Below, piece after piece: positions 54,568 through 63,762 of a DNA stretch of 64,000 bases. The number at the start of each line of letters is the position of its first letter. Position 1 is the first letter of the stretch. This stretch comes from Candidatus Heimdallarchaeota archaeon. GTDB lineage: Archaea > Asgardarchaeota > Heimdallarchaeia > Heimdallarchaeales > Heimdallarchaeaceae. The stretch spans positions 133,248-197,247 of the forward strand of contig JAHLWR010000003.1 in the NCBI GenBank assembly GCA_019057815.1. The letters are read 5' to 3'. The notes beneath the pieces were generated by a model. The model did no database searches. It had not been told where the DNA came from and was given only the letters and a program-made list of their open reading frames with translations. The translations under genes and the position numbers were made by a program.

Positions 54568-55452
54568 ATGACCGTTAAAATTGTATCTGACACTAGTGCT
54601 GATTTGAATTGTCCAGATAATAAAACACTTTATGAGAAATATGATGTGGAACCCGTTTCTATGCACATAATCTTTGGGGTCGATGATTATGAGGAATTAA
54701 AAGATATTACAACATCAGAGTTTTATGAAAAATTTAAAACTTCCAAAGATCATCCTCATACTTCTCAACCTACACAACAAGCAATTTTAGAAGCATATGA
54801 GAAACATTCTAAAGGTTATGATGAAATAATTTCATTTCACATATCAAGCGGATTAAGTGGTTCATATCCAAATGCTCTATTTGCGAAGAAAATGTATGAG
54901 AAGAAAAATCCAGATGGTGCAAAAGTGTATCCTTTTGATACAAAAGTAGCAAGTGGTTATCATGGATTAATGGTAATTAAAGCTACTCAACTTGCAAAAG
55001 AAGGTAAAAACGCAGCAGAAATCATGGAAGCAATTGTTAAATGGCGAGAAAATAATTCGCAACTATATTTTACAGTTGAAGATTTAGTTTACCTCTTCAA
55101 AGGAGGACGACTAAGTAGAGCTAAATATTATGCTGCAAAACTAATGTCTTTAAAACCCATAATTGTATTAAAGGATGGAAAACTTGAAGTGGTGAAAAGA
55201 TCTAAAGGAGTGGATCTTGCTATTAAAGATATATTTGACTTACAATTCGAAAAATTTGTAGGACAAGAAAATATTACTGTACACTTTATGGAAGCTCAAT
55301 ATACAGACAAAGTTGAAGAAGTTAAAGAATTAATAAAAGACCAATATCCAAAGTTAAAAATAGGTGAAACATTCAAAATGGGTGGTACAATAGCTTCTCA
55401 TACTGGTCCCGGAACACTGGGGATTATATTCACTACAGACATTGAAGTGTAA
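54568..55452 (+). CDS. DegV family protein (copy 4)
   Basis: About 294 residues with a good DegV core: MTVKIVSDTSADLNCPDNKT, HTSQPTQQAILEAYEKHSKG, HISSGLSGSYPNALFAKK, FKGGRLSRAKYYAAKLMSLK, and the terminal GGTIASHTGPGTLGIIF with the canonical HTGPG. The best conserved copy in the window. Upstream codons to 54535 are open, but MTVKIVSDTSADL is the family start. A poly-T tract follows the stop, and a decayed DegV fragment lies further downstream. Confidence 0.88.
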   Translation: MTVKIVSDTSADLNCPDNKTLYEKYDVEPVSMHIIFGVDDYEELKDITTSEFYEKFKTSKDHPHTSQPTQQAILEAYEKHSKGYDEIISFHISSGLSGSYPNALFAKKMYEKKNPDGAKVYPFDTKVASGYHGLMVIKATQLAKEGKNAAEIMEAIVKWRENNSQLYFTVEDLVYLFKGGRLSRAKYYAAKLMSLKPIIVLKDGKLEVVKRSKGVDLAIKDIFDLQFEKFVGQENITVHFMEAQYTDKVEEVKELIKDQYPKLKIGETFKMGGTIASHTGPGTLGIIFTTDIEV

Positions 55453-55482
55453 ACATAACCTCTGAATAAAACTTAAATTCTA

Positions 55483-55500
55483 CTTTTTTTTTCTCTTTTT
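55483..55500 (+). terminator. Poly-T terminator after degV copy 4
   Basis: Two T-tracts separated by CTC begin about 30 nt after the stop codon, consistent with archaeal termination. Confidence 0.45.
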
Positions 55501-55527
55501 CCACAGGAGATATAGATGATTGTATGA

Positions 55528-55754
55528 GTGGTGACTGATTCTGCAGAAGTTTTTCTGACAATCTAATCAAGGAGAGCATGAAAACCCGATATTCTTAACA
55601 CTGATATTTATCATGCTAGAAACGAAAAATCAGCAAATTTGCTTAAAAATTATATCGAAGATGAAATACAGCCCAAAGAATCGTTATAGCAATTAGAAAT
55701 CTTGGAATGACAATTGTAATTCATGTGGGTTCTGGTTGTATAGTAACATGTTAA
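55528..55754 (+). pseudogene. Decayed DegV fragment
   Basis: Broken frames in this gap look like the two ends of a DegV gene. Frame 1 reads VVTDSAEVF from 55528, and a shifted frame continues DNLIKESMK, as in TDS-x-DLP-x-LIKE. At the other end LGMTIVIHVGSGCIVTC (ending at 55754) parallels the terminal GTHTGPGxxxVxx strand. The central ~600 bp expected for DegV is missing, and stops and frameshifts separate the parts. It lies immediately after intact copy 4. Best explanation is a deleted tandem duplicate. Confidence 0.45.
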
Positions 55755-55803
55755 GATAAGAACGGTAAAATTTATGAATAATGGATACTTGTGGGGATGT
55801 GCG

Positions 55804-56520
55804 ATGGAATTCAAGGCATTATTCTTCGATCTAGATGGAACCTTAATAAATTTCAATGAAGGTGAATTTGTTAAATTATATCTTGGTGCTGCAGCTAAAT
55901 TCTTCAGCGACTTGATACCTAATCCTAAAACGTTCGTAGAAGAACTTCTGAAATCAACGGCAATAATGGAAAAAGCTGATAATCCAGATACAACAACCTT
56001 AGAGGTTTTTGTGAATGATTTTTGTCCAAAATTTGAGATCGATTGTCAAACGATTATGAACAGATTTGAAGATTTCTACCATAAAAAATTCAATGTAATT
56101 CAACCTATAATTAAACAAATGAATGGAGTAAAAGAGATTCTCTCAATCTTAAAAAATTCTTATTCAGATATACCTGTTCTGTTAACTACTAATCCTGTTT
56201 TTCCTTATATAGCTGTAAAAAAAAGGATGGAGTGGGGAGGTTTAATAGCTGCAGATTTTGATCACATTACGCATGCAGAAAATAGTTACTACTGTAAAGG
56301 GAATGACAAGTACTGGTATAGTGTGCTAGAATATTCTAAAACAAAACCAGAAAACACGTTAGTTGTAGGAAATGATGCTTTTCGTGATTTAAGAGCTAAG
56401 AAATTAGGTTTCAAAACGTATTTAGTTGACGAAAACATAGAGAATGAAGAATCACTAAATGAAAATATACCTGATTATAGAGGAAGTTTAGTTGATTTGC
56501 TTGCCCTCCTTAAAGCATAG
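55804..56520 (+). CDS. HAD superfamily hydrolase
   Basis: About 238 residues. LFFDLDGTLINFN (motif I, nucleophile Asp), PVLLTTNPVFP (motif II Thr), a conserved Lys (CKGNDKYWY region) and TLVVGNDAFRDLRAKKLG (motif IV acid pair). A helical cap lies between motifs I and II. Probable phosphatase of unknown substrate. The in-frame ATG at 55774 would place ten extra residues before MEFKALFFDLDG; 55804 preferred. Confidence 0.82.
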   Translation: MEFKALFFDLDGTLINFNEGEFVKLYLGAAAKFFSDLIPNPKTFVEELLKSTAIMEKADNPDTTTLEVFVNDFCPKFEIDCQTIMNRFEDFYHKKFNVIQPIIKQMNGVKEILSILKNSYSDIPVLLTTNPVFPYIAVKKRMEWGGLIAADFDHITHAENSYYCKGNDKYWYSVLEYSKTKPENTLVVGNDAFRDLRAKKLGFKTYLVDENIENEESLNENIPDYRGSLVDLLALLKA

Positions 56521-56583
56521 TTCATACAAATAATCAAAAAAGTAAAAGCATTTATAGACCATTGATAGTTTTTCTTGAGGATT

Positions 56584-58269
56584 ATGGCAATAATAGGTAT
56601 GGAAGGTTCATTGGTTTTAGCATTTTTAGTATTTGTCTACAACATGTCATTAGGTTCAAAATTAATGTACGATACATTAACAAAAAAAGAATTTGAAAAA
56701 CCTGCATGGAGTTTAGCATCGGGTGTGATGACTGTAGCAGGATCAATGATGATGTTTCTATGGTTTTTCAACTCGTTTTCTCCAACAGTTGGTTGGTTAG
56801 GATTCATAGGTTCATTGTTTATCTTTGTAAACAATCTGTTAGTAACAATATTTACTTTTATGAAATCAATAAAATCAACAACGTTTGGTAGGATAGGCAA
56901 TGTCTTATTTACATTGCTAGCTTTATGGACATTTCTTTTATTACTGCAAAAAATAGCAGTATCAACAGGATTTGGATTACCTAGATTCTTAGATTGGATA
57001 ATGGTGTGGCCAACAATTGGATATACAATGTTCCAAGGGTTGTTATTTGGACCTATCAGTTATTATTTTCCTATCTTAATTTTAATCCCTCTTTGTGTTC
57101 CAATTAAGTTTGTTAAGGATGAGGAAATAGAACTCATAAAAACTGAAGAAAAACCAACAGAGGAGATAAAGAGGGGAAAAGCAGCTGTATTTCTAGAACG
57201 ACCTGCTGGTGAAAAACCACAGAAAAAAACTTCGGGTGGATTTGTATCTTTTCTTGACAATGGTTCAAAAATGATTGTTGCTAGTTTAGTGATAATGTTA
57301 CTTGTTTTCAATATAATGAGTCTTAGCAATGTGATCTCTTTTGGAGAATATACTTCAAAAGATTACAATCCCAGTTTCACACAACGCACAGATATGGAGT
57401 TGGGAGTACACATTCAATCAGCTTCTTACCAAATAGAACCTACACAAAATTTTAACGAAATATTTCAAAAAGAATTGGCTCTGATGAAGGAACTTAATGT
57501 TACTGTAGCTAGAATAGATCTTAAAGTTGAATTCTTAGAAAACTATTCATCTCATATACTACAAATTGTGGATGATTTGAAAGCAAATGGAATAAAAGTA
57601 ATGTTTGCTACTTATGGTTATGACAGACCAACGTGGAATCTTCAAAACGTGTCCTTCGAAGATTTTACTGAAGTTATAAATCAACAAGCTATAGATATTG
57701 TTAATATAACCAATCCTGATTACATTCTAATATATCCTGAACCATATGGTTATTCAACATACTTCTTGTCACTTGAAGAAGAAATAACTGTTAGTATGTG
57801 GGTTAATAAAATTAACAACACAATTGAAGAACTGAGATCTATTTCAAATGAAACTAAAATAGGAATAAATCTATCAGAGAATTCAATGACAGGGGACACT
57901 GATTTGTTTGAACCTTTGTGGACCAGCACTCCATTAGATTTCATTGGAATTGATTTTTATCCATTTTATGAAAAACATTTTGATATTTCGTATTTTCTAG
58001 ATCGAGCTACAAATTCTTCAAAAGAGTTTTGGTTTACAGAATTTGGAATTTCAGCAATGATTTTTGGAGAGAGAATACAAGCAGGAGCTCTAACATATGT
58101 ATTAGATCAATGTGTTAATAATCCAATAGTGAAAGGATTTATTTATTATTCATTAATGGATCAATCAATTGCAGCTAATTCTCTTGGACTAGTAGCTGAA
58201 ACCGGATATAAAAGAGACTCTTTTGAAAAATATAAAGAAATAATCCAGAAAATGAAGGGCTTATCGTAA
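56584..58269 (+). CDS. Membrane-anchored glycoside hydrolase-like (GH-A clan) protein
   Basis: About 561 residues. Five to six membrane helices at the N-terminus (MEGSLVLAFLVFVYNMSLGS, PTVGWLGFIGSLFIFVNNLL, VLFTLLALWTFLLLLQKI and others), a cytosolic linker with KTEEKPTEEIKRGKAA, another helix (MIVASLVIMLLVFNIMSL), then a 300-residue TIM-barrel-like ectodomain. Two glutamates fit clan GH-A catalytic positions: YILIYPEPYGYS (acid/base) and EFWFTEFGIS (nucleophile). It may trim surface glycans. ATG 56584 preferred over TTG 56575 because TTGAGG precedes it. Confidence 0.7.
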   Translation: MAIIGMEGSLVLAFLVFVYNMSLGSKLMYDTLTKKEFEKPAWSLASGVMTVAGSMMMFLWFFNSFSPTVGWLGFIGSLFIFVNNLLVTIFTFMKSIKSTTFGRIGNVLFTLLALWTFLLLLQKIAVSTGFGLPRFLDWIMVWPTIGYTMFQGLLFGPISYYFPILILIPLCVPIKFVKDEEIELIKTEEKPTEEIKRGKAAVFLERPAGEKPQKKTSGGFVSFLDNGSKMIVASLVIMLLVFNIMSLSNVISFGEYTSKDYNPSFTQRTDMELGVHIQSASYQIEPTQNFNEIFQKELALMKELNVTVARIDLKVEFLENYSSHILQIVDDLKANGIKVMFATYGYDRPTWNLQNVSFEDFTEVINQQAIDIVNITNPDYILIYPEPYGYSTYFLSLEEEITVSMWVNKINNTIEELRSISNETKIGINLSENSMTGDTDLFEPLWTSTPLDFIGIDFYPFYEKHFDISYFLDRATNSSKEFWFTEFGISAMIFGERIQAGALTYVLDQCVNNPIVKGFIYYSLMDQSIAANSLGLVAETGYKRDSFEKYKEIIQKMKGLS

Positions 58270-58414
58270 TAAGGTGAAGAACAAGCCTCGGTCCGCCCAT
58301 CACATTTCATTTTCTTTAGAATCGTAGACCGTTGTTTCTTCATAGGCTAAATTCTTCAAGCTTTTATAAAAGTAAAAGAGTTTAAGTATTTCTATTGCTT
58401 GGTAACTTTGATTC

Positions 58415-59641
58415 TCATTCCATCATGGCATTAACCATAGATATATATCCTTCAACTTCGCTTAATCCTGTTCTTACTAATTCTGCTAAATTATCTAGGT
58501 CTCTCTCTATTGCTAATCTTTTAGTCTCTTCAAATCTTTTTATTGCTTTGTTAAAGTTATCTAGACTTTCATCAAATTGTTCTTGATCAAAAAGAGAAAT
58601 TCCTTTAGTTTCCAGTGATAAAGCTTCATAATAAGATCTTTGTGCAGTCATACTCTTGATTAGAGATTCACTCTTGATGGTTGATAACATACCAAGTGCA
58701 TCATCAACAATTTCAGAAGCTTTTACAAATAAATCACTTGCTTTTTTGGGTTTATCTTCACGTTTATACAGTTCATTTGCTTGAGATTCATATTGGCTTG
58801 CTAATGTAATTTTTGACAAAGCAAGGTATAATCTTTGTTCCATGAAATCTGAACATATTTCACTTGCTCTTGTGTAGTATTTTGAAGCAATTCTAAAGAT
58901 ATGATGAGCTTGAGTGAAATTGCTAACTTGAATATTTATTAAACCTTGTTCCCAGAATTTTTCAGCTCTAGAAACGATATTTTGTTTTGTTACTTCGTCA
59001 ATATTGTTTTGTAATTCTTCGAGTTCGTCTCCATATTTTCTGAAAATGAAATTAGCTTTTGTGAGTTCTGATCTGGCTTTAAGTAAGTGTTTTTTAAAAG
59101 AGATTAAGTCTTTGCTATCTTTTTCAGCTATAGATTTGAAAAGCAGATAGCGTGCGTAAGCTAATCTGGCTATGGCAATAATCCTATCAACAGGATGGTT
59201 CTCTAATTCTCTCCCTTTAATGAATTCTTGTAAATTAACTTGACAATCCTCTAATAAATTGATTTTGTTATCAATATTTTCTTCGGTGAAAGACATAGAT
59301 ATTTTTAACATTCCTTCCGCATAATTAGCCCATTTAACCATTTCATTAAAAATATTATCTCCGTCTCTACCTCGTGAGGCTCTAGAGCGTACAATTAATT
59401 TGTTAGCTTGTTCATAATAACGAATAGCTTGTGAATAATCTTTTCCAAAAAACAGATTGTCACCAGAAATAACACTAACCATCCCTTCGTAGAAATATGA
59501 AAAAACTCTGATATTGACGTTTTCTTCCCCGATTGTCTTGAAATCTTCGTAAATCTGATGATAAAGCCCATAAGTGGTGTTAATATCTGAATAACTTGGC
59601 TCATAGTGTATGAATTTAAAATCACGTTTTATCGCCGTCAA
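58415..59641 (-). CDS. TPR-type helical repeat protein
   Basis: A 408-residue all-helical protein. Repeated pairs with TPR-like spacing of small and aromatic residues: DYSQAIRYYEQANKLIVRS, AIARLAYARYLLFKSIA, NFTQAHHIFRIASKYYTRAS, PKKASDLFVKASEIVDDAL, EQFDESLDNFNKAIKRFEET. No signal peptide. Start at TTG 59641. Typical TPR scaffold; partners unknown. No adjacent gene suggests a complex. Confidence 0.75.
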   Translation of the reverse strand: MTAIKRDFKFIHYEPSYSDINTTYGLYHQIYEDFKTIGEENVNIRVFSYFYEGMVSVISGDNLFFGKDYSQAIRYYEQANKLIVRSRASRGRDGDNIFNEMVKWANYAEGMLKISMSFTEENIDNKINLLEDCQVNLQEFIKGRELENHPVDRIIAIARLAYARYLLFKSIAEKDSKDLISFKKHLLKARSELTKANFIFRKYGDELEELQNNIDEVTKQNIVSRAEKFWEQGLINIQVSNFTQAHHIFRIASKYYTRASEICSDFMEQRLYLALSKITLASQYESQANELYKREDKPKKASDLFVKASEIVDDALGMLSTIKSESLIKSMTAQRSYYEALSLETKGISLFDQEQFDESLDNFNKAIKRFEETKRLAIERDLDNLAELVRTGLSEVEGYISMVNAMME

Positions 59642-59745
59642 ATGAACATCAAAAATAAATGGGTATTAGTCAATAAAAAATTAACTGTTGTTTGTTAAGA
59701 ATCTTCTGATATTGATTCCTTTTATATCCAAATCATTCTTCTACT

Positions 59746-59850
59746 ATGAAGAATATGGCGATTTTGAGCGATAATCAATCCCAGCGAGAATATGTGAAGA
59801 AGGCTTTTCAACAGCATTTGTTGGAAATAGAAAAAAAAAGACAATTATGA
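59746..59850 (+). CDS. Possible leaderless 34-residue microprotein
   Basis: MKNMAILSDNQSQREYVKKA continues to a basic QQHLLEIEKKRQL end. A TATA-like TTTATATC at 59721-59728 sits about 20 nt before the ATG, as expected for a leaderless archaeal mRNA. It points opposite to both neighbours and overlaps the amidohydrolase end by 6 nt. Unproven. Confidence 0.3.
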   Translation: MKNMAILSDNQSQREYVKKAFQQHLLEIEKKRQL

Positions 59851-60900
59851 TAAAAATAGCTTGTAGCTATTTTCCCAATATAATCTCTTCAGTATATCTT
59901 GAGGTAGATTAAGTCCGTTTATCTTCGTTTTATTATCATTTTCTAGATCAGGTATTGGGAGAGGAAGGTTTTCAACATCTGTTTCGAACAATGCTTGAAA
60001 ACTAAGAAAACGATTGATATAATATCCTGGAAGGGGTTCTCTATCGGTTCTACCAGCAACTAAATCTGTTCCAAATAAGATACGATTTTTATGTTTTTTA
60101 AAGAAATCAATTACTTCTTCTTTTTTATATGCAAATTCTCTGACCATCCATTTAGCTGAACCTGTGTCAACATAGAGATTTGGGTATTTATCTAACCATG
60201 AATCTAGCTGATTAAGATTTTCTGGTAGAGAAGCCATATGAGCTCCAATGATTTTTAGTTTTGGATATTTTTCTATTATATTTTTCAATGCATTAGTGTG
60301 ATTCTTCTTAATTCCAAATTTACTTGAAGGTTGGTAGTTTTTTTCATATAGGAGATCTGGATCACTTACATGAATTAACAGAGTGAATTTAAGTTCTTCA
60401 AGTTTTGTAAAAATTGGCTCTAATTTTGGGTCATTCAAATGAACATCTTGTGTTCTGAATTTAATCTTCAAATTATCAGCATTGAAGTAATTTACCCATC
60501 TTGGTGAAAACCAAAGTTTCCCCACTGTAAATCCTTGTTCATACGCTTTATCAAGAAAATCAAGAGATCCTTTCATATCACCTTGTAGAGCTTCTTGAAT
60601 TGAAAGAAAAATTGCAAACACAAAAAGATCAGGAAATTCGTTTTGAATATTTAATTTTGTTTTATTATCTCTTACAATTCCGAAAATCTTCTTAATGTTG
60701 AATCTCTCTGAATATTTTACCATAATTTTAACATCGTCAACAGACCCGAGGTGAGTATGTGAATCAAAAACAGGTCCAGTATACTTTCTTTTCATAGTTT
60801 TGAAGTATGAAGGCATATTATTAGCAATGTATTCTGGATCCATTTGAAGCTCTCCAACCACTGAATTCAGTACCTGTTTATCATACTTTTGATACACCAA
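59845..60900 (-). CDS. Amidohydrolase family metal-dependent hydrolase
   Basis: A 351-residue TIM-barrel enzyme of the amidohydrolase (COG2159-like) type. Metal ligands in order: FDSHTHLG (HxH), TLLIHVSDPD (His), KIIGAHMASLP (His) and ILFGTDLVAG (Asp). Substrate not deducible; family members hydrolyse or decarboxylate organic acids and amides. Length normal. Cytosolic. Transcribed alone. Confidence 0.82.
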   Translation of the reverse strand: MVYQKYDKQVLNSVVGELQMDPEYIANNMPSYFKTMKRKYTGPVFDSHTHLGSVDDVKIMVKYSERFNIKKIFGIVRDNKTKLNIQNEFPDLFVFAIFLSIQEALQGDMKGSLDFLDKAYEQGFTVGKLWFSPRWVNYFNADNLKIKFRTQDVHLNDPKLEPIFTKLEELKFTLLIHVSDPDLLYEKNYQPSSKFGIKKNHTNALKNIIEKYPKLKIIGAHMASLPENLNQLDSWLDKYPNLYVDTGSAKWMVREFAYKKEEVIDFFKKHKNRILFGTDLVAGRTDREPLPGYYINRFLSFQALFETDVENLPLPIPDLENDNKTKINGLNLPQDILKRLYWENSYKLFLS

Positions 60901-60907
60901 ATTATAG

Positions 60908-61108
60908 ATTCATTCATTTTGTGGAAAATGTTTATTTCATTCCCAAAATGGTGGAACTAGCTCTAGATCAGTAAGAACATCATTAAAAGAAAATGGCCTA
61001 TTATTTTCTAATATCCTTGATTTTCTAAAAGTATTATGGAAAAATGGACATTATGCGAAAAGATTCGCTTTCATAAAGTCTTCTTTGAAACTCTTGAAGA
61101 AATACTAA
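60908..61108 (+). other. Open stretch of 66 codons without usual start, possible gene remnant
   Basis: After a TAG at 60905, an open frame runs to TAA 61106-61108. Its translation begins with a zinc-knuckle-like FCGKCLFHSQNGGTSSR and ends with a plausible basic amphipathic helix (FAFIKSSLKLLKKY). No ATG, GTG or TTG occurs near its beginning, so it is either a fragment of a lost gene or chance. Neighbours are the divergent amidohydrolase and a HAD gene. Confidence 0.25.
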
Positions 61109-61161
61109 AAGATAAATCCATATAAGGAAAATATAAAAGAAACAACTTAAATCATATCTAA

Positions 61162-61830
61162 ATGTCAATGCAATACTTAATCATTTTCGATTTAGATGGA
61201 ACTTTAGTACAATCTAGAATCAATTATGATGCAATAAAAACTGAAATTATTAAGCTAATCGCAAATGTTGTAAACGAAGAAGAATTTGATATAATCAGAA
61301 GTTTCCCTCGTTCAATCCTAGAATTAGTGATAATGATCCAGAAGAAGGACTCTACAGGGTTTTATTACAAAAGAGCATGGGAATTAATAGAAAAATATGA
61401 AGTGGAGGGATATGAATATGCAGAGATTGAATTAGATGTTGTAGAAACTCTGAAAAAGCTGAAAGAGCAAAATCACTTTGTCACAATTTTAACTAACAAT
61501 TCAAGAAAATTGACTGATTATGCTCTAGAAAAGTTTGGCTTTAAGGACTGTATAGATTATGTCATAACAAGAGACGATATAAAAGAAAAAAAACCAGATC
61601 CTGAAGGTCTATTCTTCCTGATGAAAAAATTCTCTAAAAAATCGAGTGAAACAATCTTCATAGGGGATTCCTGGTTAGACGCAGAAGCAGGGTTCAGAGC
61701 AGGGATTCATTATGCTCATTTTGGTAAAGAACAACCTCCTAAAAGTAGAAAAGATGATTTTAATATAGAACATTCTCTTTCTAAAATCAGTGAAATTATT
61801 GAATTGATGGATAAGCTTGAGGAAGCTTGA
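61162..61830 (+). CDS. HAD superfamily hydrolase (phosphoglycolate phosphatase-like)
   Basis: A 222-residue haloacid dehalogenase-type enzyme with all four motifs: IIFDLDGTLVQSR (I), TILTNNSRKLTD (II), EKKPDPEGL (III Lys) and IFIGDSWLDAEAG (IV). Alpha-helical cap between I and II. Likely a small-molecule phosphatase. The ATG at 61168 two codons in is an alternative start. TATA-like stretch aatataaaag lies about 25 nt upstream. Confidence 0.85.
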   Translation: MSMQYLIIFDLDGTLVQSRINYDAIKTEIIKLIANVVNEEEFDIIRSFPRSILELVIMIQKKDSTGFYYKRAWELIEKYEVEGYEYAEIELDVVETLKKLKEQNHFVTILTNNSRKLTDYALEKFGFKDCIDYVITRDDIKEKKPDPEGLFFLMKKFSKKSSETIFIGDSWLDAEAGFRAGIHYAHFGKEQPPKSRKDDFNIEHSLSKISEIIELMDKLEEA

Positions 61831-61919
61831 ATTTAATATTCTTTTCTTAGAGCTTATTTAACATAGAATCTTATTACCAAAGTAATAAATACTATCAAGG
61901 AATAATATCTCAGATAATC

Positions 61920-63704
61920 ATGAAAACTAGTTTATTAGTACGCGGATTTATAGTATTAGCCTTGTTATGGGGTATGATCTATGGTCTTATCATAGGTGCA
62001 TATGCACTTATTTTGTACTTTGGTTCCCAAGAAGCGGCTCTTGGAACATTATTATTCACCTGGATTCCTGTTCTAATTGCGCTAGGGATAATTTTTCTGC
62101 AATTCCTAATATCACCTTGGTTACTTGATCTCAGTTTTGGATGGATGCACAAATTAACATGGATTCAGCCAGATCAACTTCCTCCGCATCTTGCTAAATT
62201 TGTAGCAGAACAGTGTCAGATTCACGGGATTTCAATTAAGAAAGTCGGAATGATTCACGATCAAATGCCTCAAGCTTTGACATATGGGAGATTCAAGAAA
62301 AGTGCAAGAATAGTTCTATCAGATGGTACTCTTAACTTGCTCACTCCTAAAGAACAGATAGGTGTTGTTGCTCATGAAATTGGTCATATTGCTCACATGG
62401 ATTTTCTGTTTATGACACTAGCCTCAGCTGTCCCTATGATTTTGTATGTGTTTTACATTTTCAGTCGAGGTTTTGTTCGTGCAATGGCTATATCTTCCAG
62501 AGGTAGTAGAGATAGTAGAGGAGCAGCTGCAATGATGGCTGCTGCTGCTGCTGCAATGGTAATTAGCTATGTCTTCTATTTCATTAGCCAATTCCTAGTT
62601 CTATTCTTGAGTAGAGTTAGAGAATATTATGCTGATAGATTTTCAGGAGAAAATACAAATGATCCTAAAAGTTTGTCCACTGCTTTAGTTAAAATTGCCT
62701 ATGGTATGGTCAAATCACAAAGCGCATATGCTATTCAAATGAATGATAAAAAAACTGACAAACGAGTAAGAACTACTTATTACAGAAGAAATGGTTTTGT
62801 TAACGCGACTAGATCTTTAAACATTTTTGACATCAAAGCAGCTAATTCTTTAGTAATGACAGCTTATGCTCAAACAGCTGAAGTTACAGCAGAGGCAGTA
62901 GTAAAAGCAGCTGCATGGGATCTAGAAAGTCCATGGGCTGGTTTTATCGAACTTCAATCAACACACCCTCTAGCAGCAAAAAGATTACTCGCTCTTGACG
63001 ATTTATCAGTAGAACTTAAGCAACCTAAAACTTTTCCAACTTTAGGTACTGACCAAATAAGAGAGTCTTTATGGAACGAATTCTTAGTAGATCTATTTCT
63101 AATGTATTTTGTCCCAGCTTTAACAATTATACTTCCAGGAGGAGCAGCACTTGTAACATACTTCTATTATCCACAATATATTATGTGGTACGCTATAGGA
63201 GGAGGTTTGGCTATTTCTGGATTGCTTTGGCTATGGAGACTACGTATTAGATATCCAAAATTAGATCAGGATTTGCCGTTGATTAACATAATGGGTGCCG
63301 TAACTGACGTTTCAGACGATGGATATGCTGAAGCATCACCATTTAGAGGAAAACCAATTCTTTTAGAAGGAACGATAATTGGTAGAGGTTCCCCAGGATA
63401 TTATTTCAGCGAAGATGTTGTTTTGCAAGATCCATCTGGTATAGTAGTTTTGGATTACAATCCAGCATTTGGATTTATGAGATTCTTTACAGCTATTTTC
63501 AGAGTTGAAAAAATGATTGGATCAAAAGTGAAAGCTGTTGGATGGTATAGAAGAGGACCTAGACCAACCGTTATGATAAAACGAATACTTAGAAAAGATG
63601 GTTCCACATTTGGTTCAAATAGGGACTTCTTTAACAAAATATTCATTGGTCTACTATTCTTAGTAGCTTTAATATGTGTATTTTATGGCATCGGGTTCTT
63701 CTAA
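61920..63704 (+). CDS. M48 family membrane metallopeptidase (HtpX-like) with C-terminal extension
   Basis: A 594-residue protein. Two N-terminal membrane helices, then the zinc motif VVAHEIGHIAHMDF (HExxH), two further helices around an Ala-rich MMAAAAAAMVISYVFYFISQF, and the third ligand in VREYYADRFSGEN. This core is HtpX-like (membrane protein quality control). A C-terminal extension of about 200 residues adds two helices (YFVPALTIILPGGAALVTYF, MWYAIGGGLAISGLLWLW), an OB/beta domain (IGRGSPGYYFSEDVVLQDPS) and a final helix. The extension is longer than in bacterial HtpX. Confidence 0.88.
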   Translation: MKTSLLVRGFIVLALLWGMIYGLIIGAYALILYFGSQEAALGTLLFTWIPVLIALGIIFLQFLISPWLLDLSFGWMHKLTWIQPDQLPPHLAKFVAEQCQIHGISIKKVGMIHDQMPQALTYGRFKKSARIVLSDGTLNLLTPKEQIGVVAHEIGHIAHMDFLFMTLASAVPMILYVFYIFSRGFVRAMAISSRGSRDSRGAAAMMAAAAAAMVISYVFYFISQFLVLFLSRVREYYADRFSGENTNDPKSLSTALVKIAYGMVKSQSAYAIQMNDKKTDKRVRTTYYRRNGFVNATRSLNIFDIKAANSLVMTAYAQTAEVTAEAVVKAAAWDLESPWAGFIELQSTHPLAAKRLLALDDLSVELKQPKTFPTLGTDQIRESLWNEFLVDLFLMYFVPALTIILPGGAALVTYFYYPQYIMWYAIGGGLAISGLLWLWRLRIRYPKLDQDLPLINIMGAVTDVSDDGYAEASPFRGKPILLEGTIIGRGSPGYYFSEDVVLQDPSGIVVLDYNPAFGFMRFFTAIFRVEKMIGSKVKAVGWYRRGPRPTVMIKRILRKDGSTFGSNRDFFNKIFIGLLFLVALICVFYGIGFF

Positions 63705-63744
63705 ATTTCCTTTTTTCTTTTTTCTTTTTCTTTTCCTTTTCTTT
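63705..63744 (+). terminator. Pyrimidine-rich termination tract after M48 gene
   Basis: About 40 nt of nearly pure T/C with several T5-T6 runs directly after the stop codon. Confidence 0.5.
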
Positions 63745-63762
63745 AATCAAAGCCTTTAAGTT

